DNA of 64,000 bases from Tsukamurella ocularis (GTDB lineage Bacteria; Actinomycetota; Actinomycetes; Mycobacteriales; Mycobacteriaceae): the NCBI RefSeq assembly GCF_024807615.1, contig NZ_JANUCJ010000003.1, positions 1 to 64,000 on the forward strand, written 5' to 3'. Below the pieces are notes generated by a model that was given only the letters and a program-made list of their open reading frames with translations, searched no databases and was not told the DNA's origin. Below are positions 50,615-60,474 of this stretch, in pieces. Positions within the stretch are counted from its first letter, which is position 1. Every line of letters starts with the position of its first letter. Position numbers and translations under genes: made by a program.

Positions 50615-53491
50615 CTAGACCACCGCCTCGTCGCGCAGGGCGACCAACTCGTACAGCTCGTCGTTGTTGAGCTCGGTCAGCCAGGCCTCGCCCGTCTGAA
50701 CCGTCATCGACGAGAGCTCCTTCTTGGCGGCGATCACCCCGTCGATGCGCTCCTCCAGGGTGCCTGCGCAGACGAACTTGCGGACCTGGACGGCCCGGGT
50801 CTGGCCGATGCGGAAGGCGCGATCGGTGGCCTGGTTCTCGACCGCGGGGTTCCACCAGCGGTCCACGTGGATCACATGATTCGCGGCGGTGAGGTTGAGG
50901 CCCGTGCCTCCGGACTGCACCGTCGCGACGAGGGCGGGGGCGCCGTCGCCCGACTGGAACCGGGCGACCAGCGCGTCGCGCTCGGTACGGGGCACGGCGC
51001 CGTCGAGAACGGGGACGTCCGCGCCGAGCACGCCCGTGAGCCAGGGCTGGAGCATCCGCGCGAACTCGGCGTACTGGGTGAAGACCAACGCGCGCTCGCC
51101 CTCGTCGGCGACAGTGGTGAGGATGTCGGCGAGCAGCTCGACCTTCCCCGAGCGGTGCTGCCCGCGGCGCAACAGCTGAGAGCCATCGCCGAGGTAGTGC
51201 GCCGGATGGTTGCAGATCTGCTTCAGCCTGGTCAGCGAAGCAAGCACCAGGCCGCGGCGGCCCATGCCCTGGGACTCCCGCAGCTCCTGCACCAGCCGGT
51301 TGAGCACGGCCTGGTAGAGGCCCGCCTGTTCCGGGGTGAGCGAGGCGCGCACCGTGAACTCGGCCTTCTCCGGCAGCTCCGGGGCGATGGCGGGATCGGT
51401 CTTCTCGCGGCGCAGGATGAACGGCGAGGTCAGCGTGTTCAGGCGGCGCACGGCCGCCTTGTCCTGTTCGCGCTCGATGGGCAGCGCGAAGCGGTTGCGG
51501 AAGGTGCGGGCCGAGCCCAGCAGGCCGGGGTTGACCAGGTCGATCACGGCGCGCAGATCCTCGAGCCGATTCTCCACGGGCGTGCCGGTGAGGGCCACCC
51601 GGTGCGCGGCGGGGATCGACCGCAGCGCCTTCGCGGCGGCGGTGTTGACGTTCTTGACGTGCTGCGCCTCGTCGACCACGACGCGGCCCCAGTGGTGCCC
51701 GGCGAGCAGCTCCCGATCGCGGGCGGCGAGCGCGAACGTGGTGAGCACGACGTCGGAGGCGGCCGCGACCCGCCCGAACTCCTCGCCCGTGGGCCGGTCG
51801 GTGCCGTGGTGCACGTGCACCCGCAGGCCGGGCGCGAACCGCTGCGCCTGCGCGACCCAGTTGCCGACCACGGACATCGGGGAGACGAGCAGCGTCGGCC
51901 GCACCGACTCCCCCGCCTCGCGCTCGTGGCAGAGCAGGGCGAGCACCTGGATCGTCTTGCCCAGGCCCATGTCGTCGGCGAGGACCGCGCCGATGCCGCT
52001 GTGCCACAGCGTGACCAGCCACTCGAGCCCGCGCAGCTGGTAGTCGCGCAGGATCGCCTTCAGCGTCGACGGTGCCGTCACCTGCGCCGGGGCGATGGTG
52101 CCGCCGCGGTAGACGGAGTCGAGCCACCCGAGCCCGTCGACGGCGGCGAGCGGAGCGGGCAGGGCCGCGGGGTCGGCGATCATGCCGAGCAGGTCGCTGA
52201 GGTCCGTGCCGGATTCGGCGGCGGAGCGCTGCTCGGCGACGAACCGCGCCGCCTGCGCCAGCGTGCGACGGTCGGCGCGCACCCACTTGCCGCGGACCTC
52301 GACCAGCCCGGACGCCGAGTTCGCCAGGGAGGCCAGCTCGCTCGCGGTGAGCACGGTGTCGCCGACGGCGAGCTGCCAGGCGAAGTCCTTGATCTCGGCG
52401 AGGCCGGCCTGCACGGTGAGCGCCGTGCGCCCGGGCTGCTCGCGCCCGACGAGCCGCAGCGCGGGACGCACGGTCGCGATCGAGGCGGGCAGCAGCACCT
52501 CGTACCCGGCCTTGGCCAGCCCGGGGGCGCCCTCGAGGAAGAGCGCCTCCGCCTCCTCGGTGGTGAGCAGGAAGTCCAGCGAGGAGGCGTCCTGAGCGAC
52601 CCGCTTGAGCGGCGGGTACACCGCGAGGGCCCGGGCCAGCTCGCCCGCCAGGTCGTCCAGGTCGACGGGACTCATCCGTGCCGGGTCGGCCCGCACGGGC
52701 GCGGCGCCGGGGACGCGGCGACAGACCTCGAGCCGCCACGGCGTCCCGCCCGGCGTGGCACGCGGGGCCAGCAGGTTCTCGCCGGGGCTGCGGCCGTCGG
52801 GCTCGACGAGGCGCAGCACCAGGAGGGTCTCGGCGGAGCGGACGCTGCCGGCCCACTCCGTCCACGCCGCGGCGGCCCCGGCGTCGGCGACGGACCGGGG
52901 CGGGAGGGGCTCACCGTCGACCAGGGCGCGCAGGGACGGCGCCGCGACCCAGGACCACGGCCCGTCGCCGAGCCGCAGGCGGGCGTACCGGTCGGTGAGC
53001 TCCGCGCTCATGTCGAGGACGGCGGCGAGATCTCCCGTGCGGCGCAGCACCGGCGGCATCGCGGCCGCGGCGGTCTGCACCCAGGTGCGCCACTGCACGG
53101 ATTCGACGGGCGCCCAGCGGGCGATCCACTCCCCGTCGTCGTTGCGCAGCGCCGGAGTCACGGCCCCGGCCGCGACGAACCGCTCGACGGACTTCGCGAC
53201 CCACCGCAGGTAGCGCAGGTCGCCGGCGCCGTCGGACGGGCCGAGGGCGTCGAGCAGCGCCGCCGCGCGGGCGGGGCCGAGGGTGAGCGCGGGGGCTACG
53301 AGCCGCCCCCGCGGCCCGGTGAGGGAGACCGAGCGACGCGGTCGGCGGTCGCCGAGTACCTCGGCGATCGGCGCGGGCAGCGCCGCGACGTCGGGGTCGG
53401 CAGTGGGCTCGCCGACCTCGTCCGTGAACCACAGCGCGAGCCCGAGGCCCGGGCGCCACAGCCCGTGCGCCGCGGCCTGGGGGCGGGGCAC
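50615..53491 (-). CDS. helZ: SNF2-family DEAD/DEAH-like helicase (HelZ-like)
   Basis: 958 aa. The N-terminal ~480 residues are the bacterial SNF2-associated region (starts VPRPQAAAHGLWRPGLG, as in M. tuberculosis HelZ, Rv2101). The C-terminal half has the SNF2 motor: DDMGLGKTIQVLALL, VVDEAQHVKN (DEAQ box), LTGTPVENR and TGLNLTAANHVIHVDRWWNP, ending ATDRAFRIGQ. GTG at 53491 lies 2 nt after the GNAT stop. Probably an ATP-driven DNA translocase. Confidence 0.92.
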   Translation of the reverse strand: MPRPQAAAHGLWRPGLGLALWFTDEVGEPTADPDVAALPAPIAEVLGDRRPRRSVSLTGPRGRLVAPALTLGPARAAALLDALGPSDGAGDLRYLRWVAKSVERFVAAGAVTPALRNDDGEWIARWAPVESVQWRTWVQTAAAAMPPVLRRTGDLAAVLDMSAELTDRYARLRLGDGPWSWVAAPSLRALVDGEPLPPRSVADAGAAAAWTEWAGSVRSAETLLVLRLVEPDGRSPGENLLAPRATPGGTPWRLEVCRRVPGAAPVRADPARMSPVDLDDLAGELARALAVYPPLKRVAQDASSLDFLLTTEEAEALFLEGAPGLAKAGYEVLLPASIATVRPALRLVGREQPGRTALTVQAGLAEIKDFAWQLAVGDTVLTASELASLANSASGLVEVRGKWVRADRRTLAQAARFVAEQRSAAESGTDLSDLLGMIADPAALPAPLAAVDGLGWLDSVYRGGTIAPAQVTAPSTLKAILRDYQLRGLEWLVTLWHSGIGAVLADDMGLGKTIQVLALLCHEREAGESVRPTLLVSPMSVVGNWVAQAQRFAPGLRVHVHHGTDRPTGEEFGRVAAASDVVLTTFALAARDRELLAGHHWGRVVVDEAQHVKNVNTAAAKALRSIPAAHRVALTGTPVENRLEDLRAVIDLVNPGLLGSARTFRNRFALPIEREQDKAAVRRLNTLTSPFILRREKTDPAIAPELPEKAEFTVRASLTPEQAGLYQAVLNRLVQELRESQGMGRRGLVLASLTRLKQICNHPAHYLGDGSQLLRRGQHRSGKVELLADILTTVADEGERALVFTQYAEFARMLQPWLTGVLGADVPVLDGAVPRTERDALVARFQSGDGAPALVATVQSGGTGLNLTAANHVIHVDRWWNPAVENQATDRAFRIGQTRAVQVRKFVCAGTLEERIDGVIAAKKELSSMTVQTGEAWLTELNNDELYELVALRDEAVV

Positions 53492-53493
53492 GA

Positions 53494-54117
53494 CTACTCC
53501 GGGACGGAGCGGTAGGCCTCGTGCCGGTGGCGCAGACGGTGCCGCAGGTGCGCGTCCACCGTGGGCCACTCGTGCCGGAGGATCGAGAAGAGCACCGCAT
53601 CCTGCAGGGCCCCGTTGCGGTACCGCTTGTAGCTGCGCAGCACGCCGTCCTGCTTGGCACCGAGCCGGGCGATGGCGTCGCGCGACTGGGTGTTGACCCA
53701 CTGGGTGCGCAGGCCGATGCACTCGCAGCCGAGCACGTCGAAGGCGTGCCGGAGCAGCAGCAGCTTGGACTCCGCGTTGGTGCCGGTCCCGTGCGCGGAG
53801 GCGCGGTTCCAGGTGTAGCCGATCTCCATCCGCGGGACCGTCGAATCGATGTCGTAGAAGGTGGTCATGCCGAGCACCCGGCCCGCCGCGTCGATCGCGG
53901 TGAAGGGGATCATCTCGCCCTTCGCCTGCAGCTCCAGGCGGCGGTCGATCTCTGCGCGCAGGCCCGACGGGGCGGGCACGGAGGTGTACCAGCGGTCCCA
54001 CAGCTGGCCGTCCTCGAGTGCCTCGAGCAAACCGTCGTGCTGATCGTGCGCCAGCGGCGCGAGCGTGACGAGGTGACCCGTCAGGGTGACGGGCTCCAGC
54101 GGGGTGCGGAAGGCCAT
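53494..54117 (-). CDS. GNAT-family N-acetyltransferase
   Basis: 207 aa, a RimJ/RimL-like acetyltransferase fold (LTGHLVTLAPLAHDQ at the start, MEIGYTWNRASAHGTGTNAE around the acetyl-CoA site, NTQSRDAIARLGAKQDG). The acetyl acceptor is unknown. ATG at 54117 is 10 nt downstream of the thioesterase gene. Confidence 0.88.
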   Translation of the reverse strand: MAFRTPLEPVTLTGHLVTLAPLAHDQHDGLLEALEDGQLWDRWYTSVPAPSGLRAEIDRRLELQAKGEMIPFTAIDAAGRVLGMTTFYDIDSTVPRMEIGYTWNRASAHGTGTNAESKLLLLRHAFDVLGCECIGLRTQWVNTQSRDAIARLGAKQDGVLRSYKRYRNGALQDAVLFSILRHEWPTVDAHLRHRLRHRHEAYRSVPE

Positions 54118-54127
54118 GGCTCGCAGG

Positions 54128-54556
54128 CTACTGCGGGGCACTGACGAGAAGGCGCTCCAGCGCGGCGCGGATCCCGTCGGGGACCCCGGCGGGCCGCCGG
54201 CTCTCCCGGTCGACGAAGACGTGGACGAACCAGCCCTCCGCGGCGGGGGCGCCGGCACCGTCGAACAGCGTGACGGCGTAGGTGACGCTGGACCGGCCCA
54301 GCTTCGTCACCGCGAGCCCGGCGGTGACGGGCTCGGGGAAGGCGAGCGGGGCGTCGTAGCGGCAGTGAGATTCCACACAGAGGCCGATCACGGCGCCGTC
54401 GTGGATGTCGAGGCCGCCCTCGCGGATGAGGAAGGTGTTGATCACCGTGTCGAAGAAGCTGTAGTAGACGACGTTGTTGACGTGCCCGTACACGTCGTTG
54501 TCCTTCCAGCGCGTGGGAATGACCAGGGTGTACGGCTGCTCGTCGATGCTCGGCAC
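54128..54556 (-). CDS. Acyl-CoA thioesterase (4HBT hotdog fold)
   Basis: 142 aa. The hotdog motif RWKDNDVYGHVNNVVYYSFF carries the catalytic Asp of the 4-hydroxybenzoyl-CoA thioesterase group. Likely hydrolyses an acyl-CoA. GTG at 54556 is the probable start (VPSIDEQPYTL). First gene of the six-gene minus-strand cluster. Confidence 0.85.
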   Translation of the reverse strand: MPSIDEQPYTLVIPTRWKDNDVYGHVNNVVYYSFFDTVINTFLIREGGLDIHDGAVIGLCVESHCRYDAPLAFPEPVTAGLAVTKLGRSSVTYAVTLFDGAGAPAAEGWFVHVFVDRESRRPAGVPDGIRAALERLLVSAPQ

Positions 54557-54674
54557 GATTCCCGACGGTACGCGCGGGCCGCACGGGTGCGCGCGCCGGT
54601 CGGGAACTTTCCGGGGGTTGTCGGGGGTTAGATGGAGTGCAAGGTCACCAGGATCGCTTCCCACGGAGGTCACC

Positions 54675-55454
54675 ATGGCGAACAAGCCCGCCCGCATCCA
54701 GTCCGACGAGCCGCAGCTCCCCGTCGCCCAACGCGACGGTGGCGGCGCCCTCGGCTCGGTCATCGACCGCGCCGCGCGCCTGCAGGCGCCGGCCGTCGCC
54801 AAGTACGTCGCGAGCCTGCGCGCGGACCATCCCGACGAGTCGCCCACGCAGATCATCGAGCGGCTCGAGAAGCGCTACCTACTGACCGTGACCGGCACGG
54901 GCGGCGCGGCCGGCGCCACCGCCGCCGTCCCGGGCGTGGGCACCCTGTTGGCGATCGGCACCATCGGCGCCGAGACCGTGGTGTTCATGGAGGCCTCGGC
55001 GCTGTACGCCCTGGCCGTGGCCGAGGTGTACGGGATCTCCCCCGAGGACCGGGAGCTGCGCAAGGCACTGGTGCTCACCGCCGTGCTCGGCGAGGCCGGT
55101 CTCGGCGCCCTGCGCGCGACCGTGGGCGCCAAGAACGCCTCGCTGATGAACCTCAAGAAGAACCCGGCCCAGCTCCCCGGCCTGGGCAACCTGAACAAGC
55201 AGCTGATGAAGATGTTCAGCCGCCGGTTCCTGGCGAAGAAGTCGCCGCTGGTCCTCGGCAAGCTGCTCCCCGCCGGGATCGGCGCCGTGGTGGGCGCCGG
55301 CGGTAACCGCGTCCTGGGCAAGGGCGTGATCAAGAACTCCCGGACGGCCTTCGGTCCCGTGCCCGCCACGTGGCCCACCTCCCACCTGCGCGTCGTCGAG
55401 GGGTCCGTCTCCGACACCTCCGCACCCGGTCTGTCGGGGCCCGGCGCCGACTGA
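54675..55454 (+). CDS. Conserved membrane protein, 259 aa
   Basis: Hydrophobic Gly/Ala-rich segments at about residues 75-118 (GGAAGATAAVPGVGTLLAIG, then TVVFMEASALYALAVAEVYG) and about 193-215, in an otherwise charged protein. It resembles the membrane gene beside kgd in M. tuberculosis (Rv1249c), and EcsC-like proteins loosely. Function unknown. The ATG at 54675 has GGAGG 6-10 nt upstream. Confidence 0.78.
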   Translation: MANKPARIQSDEPQLPVAQRDGGGALGSVIDRAARLQAPAVAKYVASLRADHPDESPTQIIERLEKRYLLTVTGTGGAAGATAAVPGVGTLLAIGTIGAETVVFMEASALYALAVAEVYGISPEDRELRKALVLTAVLGEAGLGALRATVGAKNASLMNLKKNPAQLPGLGNLNKQLMKMFSRRFLAKKSPLVLGKLLPAGIGAVVGAGGNRVLGKGVIKNSRTAFGPVPATWPTSHLRVVEGSVSDTSAPGLSGPGAD

Positions 55455-55591
55455 TCCAGGGCCGCGTAACGGGAGTAACCGACACAGGTTTTCCGTGGTG
55501 GACTACCCTGGACCGCGCGGACCTGCGCCCTCTGCGATCCAGGGCGGCGCGCGCTTGATACGACGATGATGAATCGAGGCGAGGACCTGCC

Positions 55592-58500
55592 GTGAGCAGC
55601 AGTTCTGTATCGGATTTCGGCCAAAACGAATGGCTGGTCGAGGAGATGTACGAGCGGTTCAAGGCCGACCCCAATTCGGTCGACCCGAGCTGGCACGAAT
55701 TCCTCTCGAAGTACACCCCGGGAGCTGCAGAGGGCAGCAGCGCGGCGAGTAACGGCGCGGCCCCTGCGGCCGCCCCCGCCGCAGCGGCCCCCGCGGCGCA
55801 GTCCGCCCCGCCCTCCGCCGCGCCGGCGGCGAAGGCCCCGAAGACGACCGACACGACGCTGACACCCGCGCCGTCCGCCCCGGTGACCCCGGCACCGTCG
55901 TCGCCCGCGAAACCGGCCCCGGCTCCCAAGGCCCCCGCCCCCGCGTCGTTCCCCTCCGAGGAGGAGCGCACCGTGCTCCGCGGCGCCGCGAACGCGGTCG
56001 TCAAGAACATGAACGCCAGCCGAGAGGTACCGACCGCGACGTCGGTGCGCTCGATGCCGGTGAAGGTCATGTTCGACAACCGCGTGGTCATCAACAACCA
56101 CCTCGCGCGCACCCGCGGCGGCAAGATCAGCTTCACCCACATCCTGGGCTACGCCCTGGTGCAGGGCGTCAAGGCGTTCCCGAACATGAACCGGCACTTC
56201 GCCGAGATCGACGGCAAGCCGAACGCGGTGACCCCGCCGCACGTGAACCTCGGCATCGCCATCGACCTGGTCGGCAAGAACGGCAGCCGCAGCCTCGTGG
56301 TCGCGGGCGTCAAGGAAGCCGAGACGATGGACTTCGGCCAGTTCGTGGCCGCCTACGAGGACATCGTCCGTCGTGCCCGCACCGGCAAGCTCGGCGCCGA
56401 GGACTTCGCCGGCGTCACGATCTCGCTGACCAACCCCGGTGGCATCGGCACCGTGCACTCCGTGCCCCGCCTCATGGTGGGCCAGGGCGCCATCATCGGC
56501 GTCGGTGCGATGGAGTACCCCGCCGAGTTCCAGGGCGCGAGCGACGAGAAGATCGCCGAGCTCGCGGTCGGCAAGCTCACCACGCTGACCTCGACTTACG
56601 ACCACCGCATCATCCAGGGCGCCGAGTCCGGCGACTTCCTGCGGTACGTCCACGAGCTCACACTGAGCGACGACTTCTGGGACGACATCTTCCGCACGAT
56701 GCACGTGCCCTACGAGCCGATCCGCTGGCGGCAGGACATCCCGGCCCACGGCATCGACAAGGACGCACGCGTCCTCGAGCTCATCGCGGCGTACCGGGCG
56801 CGCGGCCACCTCATGGCCGACGTCGACCCGCTGCGCTACAACAACGAGAGCCTCGAGTCCCACCCCGACCTGAACGTGCTCACCTACGAGCTCACCCTGT
56901 GGGACCTGGACCGCACGTTCAACGTGGGCGGCTTCCACGGCGCTGAACGGCTCAAGCTGCGCAAGGTGCTCTCGGTCCTGCGCGACGCGTACTGCCGGCA
57001 CGTCGGCATCGAGTACGCGCACATCCTCGAGCCGGAGCAGCAGAAGTGGCTGCAGGAGCGCGTGGAGACGAAGGACGTCAAGCCCACCGTCGCCGAGCAG
57101 AAGTACATCCTCAGCAAGCTCAACGCGGCCGAGGCCTTCGAGACCTTCCTGCAGACCAAGTACGTCGGCCAGAAGCGTTTCTCGCTCGAGGGCGCGGAGT
57201 CCGTCATCCCGATGATGGATGCGGTGCTGGACCAGGCCGCCGAGCACCAGCTCGACGAGGTCGTCATCGGCATGCCGCACCGCGGCCGGCTGAACGTGCT
57301 GGCGAACATCGTCGGCAAGCCCTACAGCAAGATCTTCACCGAGTTCGAGGGCAACCTGAACCCGTCGCAGGCGCACGGCTCCGGCGACGTGAAGTACCAC
57401 CTCGGCGCCGAGGGCAAGTACTACCAGATGTTCGGCGAGAACGAGATCACGGTCTCGCTGGTCGCCAACCCCTCGCACCTCGAGGCGGTCGACCCGGTCC
57501 TCGAGGGCATCGTGCACGCCAAGCAGGACATGAAGAACCCGCCCGAGGGCGAGCACCCGATCATGCCGCTCATGCTGCACGGCGACGCGGCCTTCGCCGG
57601 CCAGGGCGTCGTGGCGGAGACGCTGAACATGGCGAACCTGCCCGGTTTCTCCAACGGCGGCACGATCCACATCGTGGTGAACAACCAGGTGGGCTTCACG
57701 ACCTCGCCGGAGAACTCGCGCAGCTCGAAGTACTGCACCGACGTGGCGAAGATGATCGGTGCGCCGATCTTCCACGTCAACGGCGACGACCCCGAGGCCT
57801 GCGTGTGGGTGGCCAAGCTGGCCGTCGACTTCCGTGAGAAGTTCGACAAGGACGTCGTGATCGACCTCGTCTGCTACCGCCGCCGCGGCCACAACGAGGG
57901 CGACGACCCGTCGATGACCCAGCCCGGCATGTACGACGTGATCGACACCAAGCGCGGTGTCCGCAAGTCCTACACCGAGGCCCTCATCGGTCGTGGCGAC
58001 ATCTCGACCAAGGAGGCCGAGGACGCGCTGCGCGACTACCAGGGCCAGCTGGAGCGGGTGTTCAACGAGGTCAAGGAGCTCGAGAAGTTCCAGGCCGAGC
58101 CCGCGCCGTCGATCATCGCCGATCAGCCGCTACCCAGCTCACTGGTGACCGCGGTGCCGCTGGAGCAGATCCAGCGGGTGGGCGACGCGTACGCCAACGT
58201 CCCCGAGGGCTTCACCGTGCACCCGCGCGTGGCTCCGGTCGTCAAGCGTCGCTTCGAGATGTCGCGCGACGGCGGCATCGACTGGGCCTTCGGCGAGCTG
58301 CTCGCCTTCGGCACGCTGCTCGAGGAGGGCCGCACGGTCCGCCTCGCCGGCCAGGACAGCCGTCGTGGCACGTTCACGCAGCGCCACGCGGTCCTGATCG
58401 ACCGCCAGTCGGGCGCCGAGTACACCCCGCTCGAGCACCTCGGGCCCGACGGCACCCCGTCGCCCGGCCGATTCGAGGTGCTGGACTCCGCGCTCACCGA

Positions 58501-59329
58501 GTTCGCGGGCCTGGGCTTCGAGTACGGCTACTCCGTCGCCGACGAGTCGGCGCTGGTGTGCTGGGAGGCGCAGTTCGGTGACTTCGTCAACGGCGCGCAG
58601 TCGATCATCGACGAGTTCATCAGTTCGGGCGAGGCCAAGTGGGGCCAGACCTCGGGCGTGACGCTGCTGCTCCCCCACGGCCACGAGGGCCAAGGCCCCG
58701 ACCACACGTCGGCGCGCATCGAGCGCTTCCTGCAGCTGTGCGCCGAGGGCTCGATGACGGTGGCGATGCCGTCGACGCCGGCCTCGTACTTCCACCTCCT
58801 GCGTCGCCACGCCCTCGACGGCGTGCGCCGTCCGATGGTGGTCGCGACGCCGAAGTCCATGCTGCGCAACAAGGCCGCCGTCAGCCCCGTCGAGGACTTC
58901 ACGAGCGGCAAGTTCCGCTCGGTCATCGACGACCCCGCGTTCGAGGTGGAGGGCGGCGACCGCAGCAAGGTCACCAAGCTGCTGCTCGTCTCCGGCAAGC
59001 TCTACTACGAGCTGGAGGCGCGGCGGAAGAAGGACGGCCGCAACGACGTGGCGATCGTCCGGATGGAGCAGCTCTACCCGCTGCCCTCGCGGCGCCTGCC
59101 TGCCACGCTCGACCTGTACCCCAACGCCACGGACGTGCGCTGGGTGCAGGAGGAGCCGGCCAACCAGGGCGCGTGGCCCTTCTTCGGCCTGGAGCTGCCG
59201 GAGCTCGACGAACGCCTGCGCGGCATCAAGCGCGTCTCGCGGCGTGCCATGTCGGCCCCGTGCTCGGGCTCGTCGAAGGTGCACGCCGTGGAGCAGGCCC
59301 AGATCATCGACGAGGCCTTCGTCCTCTGA
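55592..59329 (+). CDS. kgd: 2-oxoglutarate dehydrogenase E1/E2 fusion (Kgd/OdhA)
   Basis: 1245 aa. The N-terminal segment ([19 protein letters not shown]) is followed by an Ala/Pro-rich linker (about residues 45-122). The E2-like acyltransferase core (about 125-360) ends with [17 protein letters not shown] and has no lipoyl domain. The thiamine-diphosphate E1 part (about 385-1245) includes [23 protein letters not shown] and [10 protein letters not shown]. In the TCA cycle it decarboxylates 2-oxoglutarate and, with partner subunits, makes succinyl-CoA. Related enzymes are inhibited by the FHA protein GarA/OdhI. GTG start; a terminator follows. Confidence 0.97.
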   Translation: MSSSSVSDFGQNEWLVEEMYERFKADPNSVDPSWHEFLSKYTPGAAEGSSAASNGAAPAAAPAAAAPAAQSAPPSAAPAAKAPKTTDTTLTPAPSAPVTPAPSSPAKPAPAPKAPAPASFPSEEERTVLRGAANAVVKNMNASREVPTATSVRSMPVKVMFDNRVVINNHLARTRGGKISFTHILGYALVQGVKAFPNMNRHFAEIDGKPNAVTPPHVNLGIAIDLVGKNGSRSLVVAGVKEAETMDFGQFVAAYEDIVRRARTGKLGAEDFAGVTISLTNPGGIGTVHSVPRLMVGQGAIIGVGAMEYPAEFQGASDEKIAELAVGKLTTLTSTYDHRIIQGAESGDFLRYVHELTLSDDFWDDIFRTMHVPYEPIRWRQDIPAHGIDKDARVLELIAAYRARGHLMADVDPLRYNNESLESHPDLNVLTYELTLWDLDRTFNVGGFHGAERLKLRKVLSVLRDAYCRHVGIEYAHILEPEQQKWLQERVETKDVKPTVAEQKYILSKLNAAEAFETFLQTKYVGQKRFSLEGAESVIPMMDAVLDQAAEHQLDEVVIGMPHRGRLNVLANIVGKPYSKIFTEFEGNLNPSQAHGSGDVKYHLGAEGKYYQMFGENEITVSLVANPSHLEAVDPVLEGIVHAKQDMKNPPEGEHPIMPLMLHGDAAFAGQGVVAETLNMANLPGFSNGGTIHIVVNNQVGFTTSPENSRSSKYCTDVAKMIGAPIFHVNGDDPEACVWVAKLAVDFREKFDKDVVIDLVCYRRRGHNEGDDPSMTQPGMYDVIDTKRGVRKSYTEALIGRGDISTKEAEDALRDYQGQLERVFNEVKELEKFQAEPAPSIIADQPLPSSLVTAVPLEQIQRVGDAYANVPEGFTVHPRVAPVVKRRFEMSRDGGIDWAFGELLAFGTLLEEGRTVRLAGQDSRRGTFTQRHAVLIDRQSGAEYTPLEHLGPDGTPSPGRFEVLDSALTEFAGLGFEYGYSVADESALVCWEAQFGDFVNGAQSIIDEFISSGEAKWGQTSGVTLLLPHGHEGQGPDHTSARIERFLQLCAEGSMTVAMPSTPASYFHLLRRHALDGVRRPMVVATPKSMLRNKAAVSPVEDFTSGKFRSVIDDPAFEVEGGDRSKVTKLLLVSGKLYYELEARRKKDGRNDVAIVRMEQLYPLPSRRLPATLDLYPNATDVRWVQEEPANQGAWPFFGLELPELDERLRGIKRVSRRAMSAPCSGSSKVHAVEQAQIIDEAFVL

Positions 59330-59344
59330 TCCGCTGAGCCAGTA

Positions 59345-59379
59345 GAAGGGCCGGTCCTCCCTGGGAGGACCGGCCCTTC
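59345..59379 (+). terminator. Terminator after kgd
   Basis: A 17-bp perfect stem (GAAGGGCCGGTCCTCCC with GGGAGGACCGGCCCTTC) and TTCT after it, 15 nt past the kgd stop. Confidence 0.9.
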
Positions 59380-59414
59380 TTCTCGATCCGACGGTGCGCC
59401 CGACCTCCCCGGTT

Positions 59415-59540
59415 CCGCACACGCGCCACGTGAGCGGGAACCATCCGCGCACCCCACGCGCCGGTGCGCACGCGCCACGTCCGCACAGCCGCGCCACATG
59501 CGCGTCCACTCTCCTGCGCACGCGGCACGTGCGCGGATGG
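59415..59540. repeat. GC-rich intergenic repeat motif, copy after kgd
   Basis: Contains CGCACACGCGCCACGTGAGC (59417-59436), GCGCACGCGCCACGTCCGC (59466-59484, followed by ACAGCCGCGC) and GCGCACGCGGCACGTGCGCG (59516-59535). The middle copy matches 29413-29441 almost base for base. The rest of 59541-59700 shows no gene. Confidence 0.6.
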
Positions 59541-59700
59541 GTACCCGAGGAGAGGGGCGGGTGGGGGCGACGCCGTCGAGCGCATCGGAGCGACCGAGCC
59601 GCTAGGCGAGAGAGCGACGTCTAAGCGAGCGGCGTCGCCCGCACCCGACCCGGCCCACGCACACTCAGCCCACGCCCAGGCCCAGCCCCGAAGCGCACCG

Positions 59701-60360
59701 TCAGGCCACGCCCGACGTGAGATCGAGCCCGACGGCCCCCGCCATCCCCACGAACATCGTGGCGAGGTGATCGACGACCTCGTCGCGGGTCATGGTCGCG
59801 AAGCCGGCGTTCTCGTCGAGCCACTGCACGAGGGTCTCCTCGACGACGGCGATCCAGCCGTGCACGGCGAGCACGAAGGGGGGCGAGCGATCGATGCCGA
59901 TGTTCTCGGCCTGGTTCACGAACTGATCGACGATCTGCTCCCGCACGGACTTCACGGCGGTGCGGATCCGCGGCTCGGACCAGCTGACGCCCGCGAGCAT
60001 CGGGAGGAGGGACTGCCGGTTCTCCATGATGTGGTCGACGTAGGTGCCCAGGGTCGACGTGAGGATCGGCATCACGTCGGTGATGTCCTCGGGATCGCGG
60101 TCCGGAGTGGCGACCTCACCGACGATCCGCGCCTGCTCCTCCACGAGCGCGACCTGGAAGTCGAGCTTGGAGTCGAAGTAGTGGAACAACAGGCCGGCGG
60201 AGACGCCCGCTTGGCTCGCGATGTCCTCGATGGACACCTGCTCGAGCGCCTGATGCTTCAGACTGAGCAGGCCGAGGTCGATGAACTGCTGGCGCCGGGC
60301 TTGGGGGCTGAGCCGGGTGCGCTTGCGCCCCACCGCTGCGGCAACGGACTTTCTGGTCAC
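59701..60360 (-). CDS. TetR-family transcriptional regulator
   Basis: 219 aa. An N-terminal helix-turn-helix (about residues 22-66, RQQFIDLGLLSLKHQALEQV, then IASQAGVSAGLLFHYFDSK) and an all-helical ligand domain. GTG at 60360 lies immediately beside a 23-bp palindrome. It diverges from an SDR gene that it probably controls. Confidence 0.93.
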   Translation of the reverse strand: MTRKSVAAAVGRKRTRLSPQARRQQFIDLGLLSLKHQALEQVSIEDIASQAGVSAGLLFHYFDSKLDFQVALVEEQARIVGEVATPDRDPEDITDVMPILTSTLGTYVDHIMENRQSLLPMLAGVSWSEPRIRTAVKSVREQIVDQFVNQAENIGIDRSPPFVLAVHGWIAVVEETLVQWLDENAGFATMTRDEVVDHLATMFVGMAGAVGLDLTSGVA

Positions 60361-60361
60361 C

Positions 60362-60384
60362 TACTGAATCATACTCAATAGGTC
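60362..60384. promoter_or_regulatory. Palindromic operator between tetR and SDR genes
   Basis: Imperfect inverted repeat CCTA-TGA ... TCA-TAGG (arms CCTACTGAAT and ACTCAATAGG), a typical TetR-type operator size. It touches the regulator start codon and ends 1 nt before the -35 of the SDR promoter, so binding could block both genes. Confidence 0.65.
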
Positions 60385-60385
60385 G

Positions 60386-60415
60386 TTGACAGACCTCGCA
60401 TCCCAACCCTACTGT
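60386..60415 (+). promoter_or_regulatory. Promoter of the SDR gene
   Basis: Consensus -35 TTGACA (60386-60391), 18-nt spacer, -10 TACTGT (60410-60415). It lies directly next to the palindrome at 60362-60384. Confidence 0.65.
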
Positions 60416-60474
60416 CGAGTAAGAACGCCGAGCAGCGGTACAGCGCCGCAGCCCGGCAAGGACCAGCGTGAGGG

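Noticed and set aside
49775-53515. 1246-codon plus-strand frame opposite the SNF2 helicase
   Set aside because: Low-complexity Arg/Gly/His/Asp product; the minus strand carries all helicase motifs in order.
54875-57892. 1005-codon minus-strand frame opposite kgd
   Set aside because: Shadow of kgd; composition typical of antisense frames in GC-rich DNA.
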